Shown here piece after piece: positions 11,548 through 21,902 of a stretch of DNA of 64,000 nucleotides. The notes under the pieces are model-generated. The model did not search any database, was not told the origin of the DNA, and was given only the letters and a program-made list of their open reading frames with translations. Position 1 is the stretch's first letter. Each line of letters starts with the position of its first letter. The position numbers and the translations under genes were made by a program. This DNA comes from Galbula dea (taxonomy: Eukaryota; Chordata; Aves; Piciformes; Galbulidae), in assembly GCA_013399015.1 (NCBI GenBank), contig VWZX01006720.1, positions 487,390 through 551,389 of the forward strand, in the 5' to 3' direction.

Positions 11548-13249
11548 TGAGATCTCCACAAGGAGATCTGCACCCAGGAAAAAACTTCACTGCTCACTGG
11601 GGCTGCTTCTGGAACAATGCTCAATTCAGTGACAGTAAGAAGCCATAATTTGGGGTTCACAACCATAAAGTAGGGCCTCACAGTCCTTACTGAAACTCCT
11701 TTCCATTGAAATCCAGTGAAAGTCAACAATATAAATCTGGATGTCCCCATGGTCACATGCCAGAGGCCCCACATGAGGTTCTGAGTGAGGTACAGTTGTA
11801 AGATTGCTTTGATTCTTGTGTTCCACCTCCACCTGTCCATTTCCCTAATTACCATTTATTAAGTCAATTGATTTATTAAATGGAAAATGCATTGGGAATG
11901 CCATGTTGGGAGGGAAGAAAAGACTCATAGCTGTTCTTACCTGAAGGCACTAAGCTGGTGTCAGATACGTTCCCAGGAGTGAAATAACTGCAGATGCACA
12001 GCACCAGAGAGGTTCACCAAAGCCATCATCAACTAATTGCTTGATGTGAAAGTGGGGGGAGAGTTTTGAGCTGATGTGCACAGCTCTTCAGAGTTGTCTG
12101 CTTAACCTAGGAAAAAGGATGCTGGTATAAAATATTCTAGGGTATTATTTTTGCACTTCATTCTTCAGCTGAACAAGTGGTAGGTATTGTTCAGCCTGAG
12201 CCCTGTGATCCATACCATTGTTAGCATTCATTTGAAACCCTTTCAAAGCCATCTTCAAAATGTCTATTAAAATATTTAATTGCAAGGTGCTTTTTCTTCT
12301 GTTCTGGCTTCATCAGTCTCAAATGTATTGTTCTTTGTCTCAGAGAATGAAGCACTTGTGACTCTGACAGCCCATGCAGGGAAGGGAGACGATCAAAGGG
12401 TGCAGGAGGGTAACAGCAACAAATCACTGGGAGCCCTGAGTTTGGGAGGTTAACTTTTGTTTATTAGAGGATTTGTAGGACTTGGAGAAGAAGCTGACAG
12501 CTTGTAATTCAGAATTAGTACCTGAGAGCTTCAAGTTATCTTTATCGATTGCAGTTGTTGTTCTCAACATGCCAGCAGAGGGAGAAGGAGCAGAAATATT
12601 TACTGGTGTCTAACCTGGAGGAGATCCTCCAAGCTACAATAGGATGTTTAAGTACCTTCTCCTTATTGAATTAAATGGGAAATAAACATTGTGCAACTCT
12701 TCCACTCTTTGGGCCTTCCAGAAGTTCCCCTCGAACATTTTTCCTAGTTTTTCTCTTTTCTACACTCCCTGGATTGATTCTAAAAGCTGTGGGATGCCCT
12801 TGCTTGAAAAGTTTAATCCTAGGGCTTTATGAACAGAAGGGATTGGTGGCAAAGGATCACTTGAGCAGCTGTGGAGAGTCAGGGACACCATTGTGTCCTG
12901 GAGCTTGTGCAGAAGATGTGTGACCTGGACCTTGTGACACCTGGTGCATTGCTTATGACCTTGCTCTGAGGCCAGCAGGTCTATGCAGAAGGACCTCCTG
13001 CTTTCTGCTACAAAGAGAAGGCTCTAGAAGCAAAAAGTCCTTGTCATCATTCATGGGATAGGAATATCTGTGAATCTGAATTAGACCTTTACTATCACCT
13101 AAAGGCTCATGTGTGTGGGGTGTAGCACCCACACCACTGCTTCCCTGGGGCTGGCTGAAGGGGGTCTCACCATAGAGGAAGAAAGGGTCTGTCCTCACTG
13201 TAGTTCTGATTGCTGGAGAAGAGTTGGTGGAGAAATGAAGGTAGATGGG
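11548..13249. other. Unique DNA upstream of the ancient CR1 relic
   Basis: No gene recognised. More decayed upstream parts of the ancient CR1 relic could extend into the right end of this interval, but I cannot align them by eye. Confidence 0.4.
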
Positions 13250-14695
13250 AGATTTGGGAAAGAATGACCATGGAATGACAGAGGCTGCTCCTGTAGAAAA
13301 GGAAGAGGCATGGGCAGCAATTTAAGTGTGCTGAGATCTGGAGAAGGTGAGTCCAGCAGATGCTGGGAGGTAGAAACCCTTGGGATGATGGTCTGTGGGA
13401 TGAGAAAGAGCAGGTTCTGGGTATTCACCCAGCAGCTGAACATCCTCCTGCAAAAAGGTGGGAAGAATAGAGAAAAAAAAAATATAAGGGCAGAATCAGG
13501 AGCTCCTTTAGGACTTGAAAAGCTGAAGAAGTGGTACAAAAGCAGAGGCACTTCAGAAGAAATGAAGGTGAAGGTAAGGCACAGGCATATAATGGTAAAA
13601 TGAAAAGCCTACGGCAAAAAGTGTTTCATTTAGCAAGTGAGATAAAAAGCAGGAGGAAGTAGTGCTACAAATACATTAGAAATGAGAAGATAGGAGAGGC
13701 AGTACAGATCTGGTACTTGACAGAGAAGTGGCTGCTTACAGAAGTGTCTAAAATGCCCTGATAACCTGTTTAATTTTGACCAGAGTGTAGAGTAAGGGGC
13801 CAGAGCAGAGAACAAACAGGGAAGAGTTTATGTGGATCTGCTAGATAGGTCAGGAGACAGGATCTGAGGAAATGCTGCTCAGAATTAGAAAGAATTAATT
13901 AAAACTACTTTTGACCAAGGAGCAATTATTTTTAACAGCTTGTGGAGCTCAGAGGAGGTCTCAGAACTATCAAAATGCAAATACAGATCCTAAATATAAA
14001 AGGAAAAGCTACAGCCCAGTGTATTATTGACTAAAACACCTAATGAGTTCTTGGAAAGGCTCTGAAATTAATTAATGAAAAGATCAATCCATACCACTTG
14101 GAAGAGGTGACTACAATTGAAACAAAACCAGCCATCATGGATTTGCCAAAAGCATATCAGATTAGTCCAATTAACTGACCTGTTGGGCAAAAAGAGAACA
14201 AATAGTTATGATATACTTTGACTTCTGTACTCCAGGTGAGCTACAGAGACTCATCTAGGTGTAAGATCACACAGAGCTGTTGGAGAAATTTGTTTTAAGT
14301 AGTAGCAATCATGATTTGCCTGCAAATCTGGGAGAGCCTTTAGAGTGAGAGTCACAAAGGGACCTGTCTTGCTCTCAAGACTGTTCTCCATTTTAATTAG
14401 TGATTTGTGTGATGGAAAACTAGTCAAATTTGCAGGACAGAGCTGAAATCCAGAACGATTTGCAAAGTGAGGAGCTGTTTCTGAAACCCCAGGCTGAAGT
14501 GCAGTGCAGAGGCCTGGGGGGTAAGTGTGCAGGACAGAGAAGACCTTGAGGGTTTGATGTGGCCAACAAATGAAGAGTGAGTAGAAAGTGCAAAGCTCTT
14601 GTCAAGGAGGGCAACTCCATCTGGAGTGTGTTAAGAGAAAGGCCATGTGAGAGGAGACCCAGGATGACATCCTGCTCTGTGCTGCCCCCGGGTGA
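13250..14695 (+). mobile_element. Ancient, heavily decayed CR1 ORF2 relic
   Basis: Successive blocks match, in order and on one strand, the ORF2 of the old, AT-richer CR1 lineage shared by amniotes. A 'tacaaaaagtgg'-like block lies near 13530. 'ctacaaatacattag' is at about 13667-13681. An RT motif-A-like stretch 'atatactttgacttc' lies at 14211-14225 (IYFDF), preceded by the HGF codons at 14136-14144. A palm segment near 14390-14430 reads ILISDL and LVKFAG, where the catalytic aspartates of FADD are lost. A 'cttgtcaaggagggcaactc'-type block lies near 14600. Indels and stops break every frame. The left boundary is uncertain. The relic is much older than the bird-type CR1 copies around it. Confidence 0.62.
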
Positions 14696-14697
14696 CT

Positions 14698-14731
14698 CCC
14701 TTAGTAAGTATAGAGTGCACCCTTAGTAAGT
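14698..14731. repeat. 12-bp direct repeat at the relic/young-CR1 junction
   Basis: CCCTTAGTAAGT occurs at 14698-14709 and again at 14720-14731, the second time inside the young CR1 body. It brackets the 5' truncation point of that CR1 and may reflect microhomology or a small duplication made during insertion. Confidence 0.6.
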
Positions 14732-15227
14732 TTGCAGATGACACTAAGCTGGGTGGGAGTGTCGATCTGCTTGAGGGTAGGCAGGCTCTGCAGAGGGACC
14801 TGGGTAGGCTGGATAGATGGGCAGAGACCAATGGGATGAGTTTTAATAAGGGTAAATGTGAAGTCCTGCATTTTGGGCGTAACAACCCCCAGCAGTGCTA
14901 CAGGCTCAGGAGGAGTGGCTGGAGAGCTCCCCAGCAGAGAAGGACCTGGGGGTGCTGATTGATGGCCTGCTGAACATGAGCCAGCAGTGTGCCCAGGTGG
15001 CTAAGAAGGCCAATGGCATCCTGGCTTGTATCAGGATTAGTGCGACCAGTAGGAGCAGGGAGGTGATCTTGCCACTGTACATGGCACTGGTGAGGCCTCA
15101 CCTCGAGTACTGTGTGCAGTTTTGGGCACCGCAGTTTAGGAAGGACATTGAGCTACTAGAGAGGGTGCAGAGAAGGGCAACTAAGCTAGTCAGGGGTCTG
15201 GAAAACAGGCCTTATGAGGAGAGGCTN
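14723..15227 (+). pseudogene. CR1 reverse-transcriptase fragment with frameshift
   Basis: The frame beginning upstream reads LSKFADDTKLGG, then RLDRWAETNGMSFNKGKCEVLHFG, and goes out of frame near 14912. The continuation reads EWLESSPAEKDLGVLIDG, then NGILACIRISATSRSREV and RPHLEYCVQFW. The YADD-type catalytic pair (FADD, about 14731-14742) is intact, but the upstream palm and everything after PYEER is absent. It is a dead fragment. Confidence 0.85.
15227..15227. other. Ambiguous base N, probable assembly scar
   Basis: The only non-ACGT base in the window. CR1 homology stops exactly here, and unrelated sequence follows for about 140 bases before another CR1 begins. That is what a closed or collapsed gap inside a repeat looks like. 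Confidence 0.7.
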
Positions 15228-15367
15228 CCAGCCTGGCTGTGCTCTCTGGGATGAGGAGTGCAGATGGGACAGGGAGATCCTTGGTGCTCTTTTGTTAACT
15301 TACTGGGAGTCTGGACAAGGAAAGATTTATTTACCACCATTGACAAATTGACAAATTTGTGACAAAA

Positions 15368-15786
15368 TTTGAAAGAGATGCTCAAGGGGCTGGAACCTCT
15401 CTGCTGTGAGGACAGGCTGAGGGAGTTGGGGTTGTTCAGTCTGGAGAAGAGAAGGCTTCAGGGAGACCTTCCTGCAGCCTTTCAGTACTTAAAGGGACTA
15501 TCAGAAAGAGGGGAGCAGACTGCTTAGCAGTGCCTGTTGGGACAGGACAAGGGGTGATGGCTTTAAACTTAAATACTAAATAAGATATTAAGAAGAAATT
15601 CACCATGAAGGAGCTGAGACTGACCCAGAGAGGTGGGAGATGTCCCATCTCTGGAACCATTCCAGGTCAGGTTGTCTGCGGCTCTGAACAACCTGTTCTG
15701 GTTGCAGATGTCCCTGCTGACTGCAGGGGGGTTGAACTAGATGGTATTTAAGGTCCTTTCCAACCCAAACCAGTCTCTGATTCTAA
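15368..15786 (+). mobile_element. CR1 LINE 3' fragment
   Basis: Begins near the ORF2 'aaggggctggaacctct' block, passes 'gagggagttggggttgttca' and 'cctttcagtacttaaaggg', and ends with GGGGTTGAACTAGATGG and a decayed octamer (CTCTGATTCTAAG). Its first ~45 bases are homologous to the last bases of the copy ending at 15227, so the two are separate insertions or a recombinant, not one split element. Confidence 0.9.
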
Positions 15787-16597
15787 GATTGGTTTTACAA
15801 ACTGGTAGCTAAATCAGCTTCAGGAGGATCTGCTGCTGTGTCTGATGTGCAGCACCAGAACATGGATAAGTGCCCACAAACAAAACCAACAAACTGCAAA
15901 CAGAAGCAAGGGATTGCAATAAAGCTAGTTAGTCAAATCTGTTAATTCACTTCAACCTTCTCTAATAATTCATTACAATGCTAACCTGTCTATGACTGGA
16001 GTTTTGCTCCATTTCAGAGCAAAGCTGATCTCCATCACTGGTAACACAATGTACAATGACTAGCAATGCAAATTAGCATCTTGGCAGGGTGATATGAATT
16101 CATCCAGAAAATAAAAGGGGCATCATTTGCACCATCTGCTGCACATGAATCAGGAGAGAGGAGAACAGCTGAAACCTGGAGATGTCAATATTGAAATGCT
16201 ACTGGGAGGCAGGATAGAGGCCAAGTGAACTGAGGGGCTGCCTGGCCAGTGAGCTGGGCTGGCCAGGAGACATGACCAGGCATGGCCAGAAACACTTTCT
16301 AGACATTTTCCTTCTCACTTGCCTGTCTTCCTTTCTGTGTTTTAGAACCATTAACTTACTGGTGTGTTGTGGGAGGTGGAGGTTTAAGCATGATGTTTCC
16401 TTCAGTGCAAACACTCTGGCTTGAAGGCACGAATGCTGTTGTGTGCCAGGGCATAAAGATAGTGTAAAAGGTTTCATTTCTGCCCTCTGGGGCAGGATGA
16501 AAGCATTGCAGAAGAAAAAGCATCAGGCCAGTGTGACGATTGGGATTGGTTTTTCTGCACTGCATGTGTGTGTGTTTGCACGTAAAGGAAATACAAG
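15787..16597. other. Unique DNA with a SOX/POU motif cluster
   Basis: No gene. A compact cluster of SOX-like and octamer-like words lies at 16044-16079 (listed separately). A short TG run is at about 16563-16575. Confidence 0.45.
16044..16079 (+). promoter_or_regulatory. Possible enhancer patch: SOX-like plus POU octamer motifs
   Basis: Two ACAATG-type words (around 16046-16058) are followed within 10 bases by ATGCAAAT (16066-16073), which runs straight into TAGCAT, giving a near-palindromic octamer arrangement. SOX and POU factors commonly bind together on such neighbours in neural and stem-cell enhancers (family knowledge). Whether this is bound or conserved is unknown, and motif matches alone are weak evidence. 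Confidence 0.25.
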
Positions 16598-17209
16598 TGT
16601 GGAGGGTTAGGGCTGTGACAGACACTCTCCACCCTCCTCTTCCCCCATCCCCACTGAGGGAAGGGAAAGGGAATGAAAGAGAGACACTTGTGGACTGGAA
16701 AAAAAATCAACAACAAAAAGAACCCCAACTAAAACTACTTCAATGAAAAGAGTAACAATAGATAAAATACATATGCAAATCTATGCAGAACCAGCACTGA
16801 GCCCAAACCCCCCCTTGATGGTAACCACATCACTGTCCCCACTGGTACTGCACCAGGAGGCCTTCAGCAGCAGATGAGAATTGGATTCAGGGGCTGGATC
16901 CTGGAGCTGGATTCAGGAGCTAGAGGCAGAGGAAGCAGTAAAGATAGGCTCTTGAAAATCTGAAGAGCAAGAAGCAAGAGAAAGCAGAGGGAACTGCCCC
17001 TCAGCTTTATATTGAGCATGACATGTATGGAATTGAATACTTAGCTGGTCAGTTTGGGGTCACCTGTCCTGTCTGCTCCTTCCTGTAGGTGCAGCCTTTT
17101 ACTCTGCACCCCCCAAGGTGAGACACAAGATTCAGCAGTGGCCCTGGTTTCCATCCCAATCCTCAGCAGTAAACCCAAACATTAGCCTAATGACAGCTGG
17201 AAGCAGACA
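16598..17209 (-). mobile_element. Solo LTR of an avian endogenous retrovirus
   Basis: About 612 bp with TG...CA ends on either strand. Read on the minus strand it begins TGTCTGCTTCCAGCTG, resembling the abundant avian LTR type that starts TGTCCTGGTTTCAGCTGGGA. It contains 'caggacaggtgacccc' and a TATA-like TATAAAG at 17011-17005 just after 'gtcatgctcaa' (U3 promoter). It ends with 'ccacaagtg', a C-rich tract and CTAACCCTCCACA. No gag, pol or env sequence flanks it, so it is a solo LTR left by recombination. No clear target-site duplication is visible. The class (ERVL or ERVK) is not decided by eye. Many substitutions and a missing canonical poly(A) signal suggest an old copy. Confidence 0.8.
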
Positions 17210-17570
17210 GTGTTTGTAGAAAACTTCCTGCCAGCTTCAGAAATGCAGTTGCTCAGAGGAGTTTCAGCTGGAAAACAAAGTCATCAAACAGAATCAGTTC
17301 TGTTCTAACCCAAACCAGGAGAAGAAGACACCTGTCTGTAGGTAACTGAAATGAGGTTGGTACATGCACCCTGCAGGACACTGGCTGTGTCTGTGCCTGC
17401 AGCCAGCAGCCATGTCCTGGCTGTATGGGGCCCACCAGCCCTTGTGTTAGTGAGCTCTGTCTTCCTAATGGGTGTGGAAAAGGTGATGGCAGATGTGGGC
17501 TGAGAAGCATTCACTAGCTGTGTGTGGTACCATGTGTTCCTGAGGTGGGAAGGAGGCAGAGTGTGTGCTG

Positions 17571-17616
17571 TGTTGTGCTCTGCTGTGCCATGCTGTTCCA
17601 TGCTGTTCCATGCTGC
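17571..17616. repeat. 10-bp tandem repeat (TGCTGTTCCA)
   Basis: TGCTGTGCCA, TGCTGTTCCA, TGCTGTTCCA and a partial unit follow one another from 17581, preceded by a looser TGCTGTG run. Confidence 0.8.
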
Positions 17617-19106
17617 CTTGCTCCCAGATTGCCTAATCACCTTGAACTGATCCAGCACACGTTTCCATCTGAGCTCCCAAAAGCTTTCCCTACCCAGGCT
17701 GGTTAGAAATCTCTCTGCTTCCATCCCAAACGACTGAAAGCCAATTTATATTTGCCCATTCTTAGCCTGTGTTGTCTCAGGATTCTTCTCCACTCCCAGG
17801 GCTCATCCTTGGTGTGTTTGTGAACAACAAACATTTCCCCCTGGAGCTGCCTTCTCTCTGGCTGAACAAGCCAAGTCGTGTTATGCTTCTGTGTAGTCTT
17901 TAAGGTCCCAGGCTAAATTCTCTCGATCTCATTTACATTAGATAAGACTTTCCTGCCCAGTTGGCACTTTTCATGTCACTGGGACATTCCCAGGGAGAAG
18001 TACCTAATCAATAGGTCTGCTCCAAAGCCCCTCAAGTCAATAGGAGTTTTATTTTTACATTACATTCTGGACCAAGCCCAACTGGGGAGGTGATGGGAGG
18101 AGCTGGATCTGAGAGTTTATAAATGCACTTCTCAGAGACACTGAATTCTTGTGGGTGAAATGGAGCTTGGAGGAAAACAGATGAAGCTCTGCCATTGTAA
18201 AATGTGATGTCATTTTCTGATAGTAACTGTCTGAGTTTGGGGCAGGATTTGGAAGAAGACATGCTGTAATAATTATGGCAGAAGGTTGAACATCCAGCTA
18301 CAGCTTCCCATGGCCCCCGGAGCAGCCCTTTCTCCCCCAAAAATAGCTTTTTAGTGTAGCTAACACCCATGTTGTGCTTGAACTCTTGCTGAGGTAAGAG
18401 GCAGCAGGCTGGTGACCTCTCCTCTTCCTCTGCAGGCTTGAGGAATTATAGAAAATGAGTTGGAAATAAGAGGAGATGTTTCTCCAGCTCTGAGACAGAA
18501 AACACAGCTGCAGAAGGGGATTTGAATGGGAGCACTCACAGAGCTGGAGCCTGGCCAGGCAGTCCTCACCTGCCCCATGCCTTGGAGCATGTCTCCACGT
18601 TCTGCTCCTCACATGAGGCTGCTTCAGCGTGGGCTGGAGTAAAATTCTTCCCTCCTAGCCAGTGAGACCCTCTGAGGAGCTTCATTTCCTCTGCCAACTG
18701 TGGGGAAAAGAGTATATGAAACTTGGCAAATTGTGATCTGTCTGAAAACTGGAATTTCAGTCAGAATAGTGATGGAAATAGGTTTTACAAAATGCTAAAC
18801 CCATGGTGCTGGCATTTGCAGCAGGGAACTTCTTGCCACAATGCTTTGAAGTGGTGTTTTTCTTCCTGAATGCTGCCTTACAGCGAGAGCAGGCTGACAG
18901 TGAACTGACCCGAAAATGAAGGAGAAAAAAGGTGATCTCATGTGGAATGAAATGTTTTATTTGATTGAAACACTGAAGGCACAAGATTTCTTTTTGTGTT
19001 TGGCATGAACCCAGTGCAGCTTCAGCTGTTGAACCTGGTGGGACAAGCCTTCCTCAAGCAGTGCTTGTCTGCGTGTCTCTCCAAGTGCTGACATCCCTGT
19101 GGGCAG

Positions 19107-19235
19107 AGCATTCCTGAATCCCTGCATCCCTTGGGGCTGAGCATCCTTCTGGGCCAAGCATTCCTGAATCCCTACATCCCTTGGGGTTGAGCATCCCTGC
19201 AGAACAAGCATTTTCCATGGCCCTCAGGGAGAGCA
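19107..19235. repeat. 50-bp minisatellite, about 2.6 copies
   Basis: The unit starts AGCATTCCTGAATCCCTGCA and recurs at 19107, 19157 and (partial, diverged) 19207, exactly 50 bases apart. Inside each unit AGCATCC recurs, so the unit may itself have grown from a shorter one. Methionine/glycine-rich frames on the minus strand are by-products of the repeat. Confidence 0.85.
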
Positions 19236-21619
19236 TTTCCTAGCATATGGAAGAAAATTCTGACATGTTGACAAACATGTAAAATCCAGATAAGGGGAAG
19301 AGAGAAGGGAAGAGGCCAATATGCTGATAGGAGCACCACAATACTTACTCTCTTTAGCAAGAGATGAATTGCAAAGTCCTCAACCCTGCTATTTTTTTTC
19401 CCACAGGGAGAACATTACTTTATGCAGGTTCTGGAATCTGCAGAGAATACATCTCAATTCATTACTTACAACCCCCTCAGCCCCCTGACCTGATGATTGT
19501 GTTACTGTGACACTCATGTTTCTGTCAAATTTCAGTTTACTCAGTTTCAAAACCATGTTTAGGATTAGCATAGACATTTCCCTGTCTTTGATTGCAAGTG
19601 ACTTGTCTGAAAATGGCTTTCAAAATGCTGGTTCTGTGACTGTTATCTCACAACACTTCCCAGAGAGACCACTGTAGGCATAGGGAAATCTACACTCAGT
19701 TAAAAAAAAAGTTATTGGGTTGATTTTTGGAACAGAAAACAGTGGATCTGGAGTTTTACCTGCCTGGTAGCTTCACCTGAGTGCTTCATATGCTGTGGTA
19801 GTCAGCCAAGCTTTCATATTAAATCTTGATGATATTATAGCAGATTAGGTTGTGTTATTGCAGAAGATTTGACTTTTCCTGTCGTTATTCATTGTGTCCT
19901 TGTGTTTAGCAGTTTCTCAGTGATCACAGCTTTGCTCTGTGGGCAGGTTTGATGTCCCTGGCAAAGGGCATCTTCCTCAGGCAGAGAATAAGTGATGAAG
20001 AATGTGGAAGTTACTCTAAAGAGAGGGATTTCAAGGACATCAGTGCTGAAGAGATTGATATGGTGGGGTGCCCCATGGCCATTTCTCCAGCTCTGTTCTC
20101 CACATCCTTTACAGTTTGGATCAGGAAGTCCATGGCTGCCAAGGGCACCAGCAGCCTCCAACACTGAGACTTGAACTCCACCTTGCAGGGCTGCACCCAC
20201 ACCCCAACCACCAACAGTCTTCTGCATCCTGAGGGTTTAGCCCCCTGCTCCCTTCTTAGTTCAAGTTGGCTACTCTAAATGCCAAGAGGAGGAAGAGGTT
20301 TCTGCTAAATTATTTTCATTATTGTAATTCTGAATGCATCAATGTCCACAAAAGTGTATCTGAGATGATGAATTGGGCAGTGAGAAATTAAGTCTACAAA
20401 GAGTTTTCTCCAGCAACAAATTGTAACTGTCACAGGCATGGCCCTCAAAACAGTTTCTCTCAGTTCATGTTGTAATTTATGCTGAAGGCATTTAATGCTG
20501 ATGAAAATGTCATTGTAATAGATTATATCACTGCTTATCATCATGGCTCCTTGTGTGAGGAACACCTCCTATCAGAGCTTAGATGATGTGAGCACTTGAG
20601 TGTACAGAGAGAGCCCCCCTGAAAGGGTCATGTCTTATCCCAAAGGAGTTTCCATGTAAGAATTCCATCAGAGCTTAGCAGCTGGAGATCCAGTTGAAGC
20701 AAGTCCTTTTACTTGCTTAATGAGGCTTTGAAAACCTGGCAGCTGCCAGAGGTGCAGGAGTTCTGCTGGTGGGGTTGTGGTGGTGGGAGGTGGAAGACCC
20801 TCATCCTCCTCTGCACTGGTCCATCTCAGCAGCCAGGTGCTACCTGCATCACTGATGGGGATTCAGCATTGTACTGAGCTATTGAGGCACTTGGTGTGGA
20901 CCTCAGTCCCTGCAAGGACGTGGTCTGTAGTTGCAAAGTGCAGTGTGGTGGGTTTGAGGCTGGAGATCTTTCTGACAAGCCTCAGGTCTGACCTCTTGCA
21001 AATGATGTTACACAATTCTCCTGAATTTCCAGATGAAGACTGCAATTCTCCTTGGCCAAGGAATTGAAAGGGAATCAATGTAAGGACACAAAGCAATCCA
21101 AACCTGCAGTGTTCATTTGAAGTGGTTCCCATGGTGCCTTACCCTGCCTGCTACAAGTGAGTGCCTATTTTGAGTCTGGTTTTGTTTAGTTTCTGTTCCC
21201 TTGTGCCTTGCTGTGCTTTTTACTCTGATTTTAAAAGCTACCTATCCTCAGAAACTCTTCTTCTGGGTAAATTTTGAACTCAGCCATCTCTTGGATAAAG
21301 GGAACAGACTGAGATTCTCAAGTCCTAAGTCTGGACTTGGATCTCATTTCCTGAGTCTTTTCTGTGGTTTAGCTTCTGATTGCACTGGGGAATAATCCTC
21401 TGCAACCCCCTCTCCTGCCCAGGGTCAGTGGCTGGGGAGGTGCTGGCTGGGTTTGCCCTGGGTGGATGTGAGCTGGTGTTCTGCCCTTGGCTGTGGCTGC
21501 ACGTCCTGGGCAGAGCTGGAGAATGTGTCCAGCAGGTCCAGCCCAGGATGACTCCTTCACACTGCTGGGTAGTTGGCTGGTGTTATGGTCCTGGTGGTGC
21601 AGCAGTATCAGCACTAAAT

Positions 21620-21902
21620 CCCCAAATCTTAGCACAGTAGGGGTTGGAAGAGACCTCTGGGGAACATCTGATCCAATCCCTCTGCTCCAATAGGGGCACC
21701 CAGAGCAGGTTGCCCAAGATCACCTACAGCTGGGGTTGGGATCTCTCCACACAAGGACACTCCACAACCTCTCTGGACAGCCTGGGCCAGGGCTCCAACA
21801 CCCTCACACCAAAAAAGTTTCTCCTTCTGCTCAGGTGGAACCTCCTGGCTTCCAGTTTGTGCCTGTTGCCCCATCACTGGGCATCACCGAGGAGAGCTTG
21901 GC
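21620..21902 (-). mobile_element. CR1 LINE 3' fragment
   Basis: Antisense CR1 end (GGGGTTGGAAGAGACC), followed by the 'caggttgcccaagatcacct' block and 'ccatcactgggcatcaccga'. It is truncated near 21902. The terminal octamer repeat is eroded to 'cttagcacagtag'. Same subfamily as 1081, 11401, 36755 and (opposite strand) 30185, 58922 and 61688. Confidence 0.9.

Larger units (their letters stand above)
14711..15227 (+). mobile_element. CR1 LINE RT fragment ending at the N
   Basis: Starts with TAGAGTGCACCC just upstream of the FADD box and runs through the RT C-terminal region. It stops abruptly at the single N of the window (15227), in the middle of the YEER/LRELGL block. The 3' end with the octamer repeat is therefore missing. 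It sits immediately after the ancient relic on the same strand. A frameshift around 14910-14915 splits the RT frame. Confidence 0.9.
17210..21619. other. Unique DNA with two small tandem repeats
   Basis: A 10-bp repeat lies at 17571-17616 and a 50-bp minisatellite at 19107-19235. No gene, RNA or transposon is otherwise recognised over 4.4 kb, the longest CR1-free stretch of the window. Confidence 0.5.

Noticed and set aside
14711..15786. One full CR1 split by a short insertion
   Set aside because: The end of the first piece and the start of the second cover the same ~45 bases of CR1, so they are not the two halves of one element unless the assembly is wrong there.
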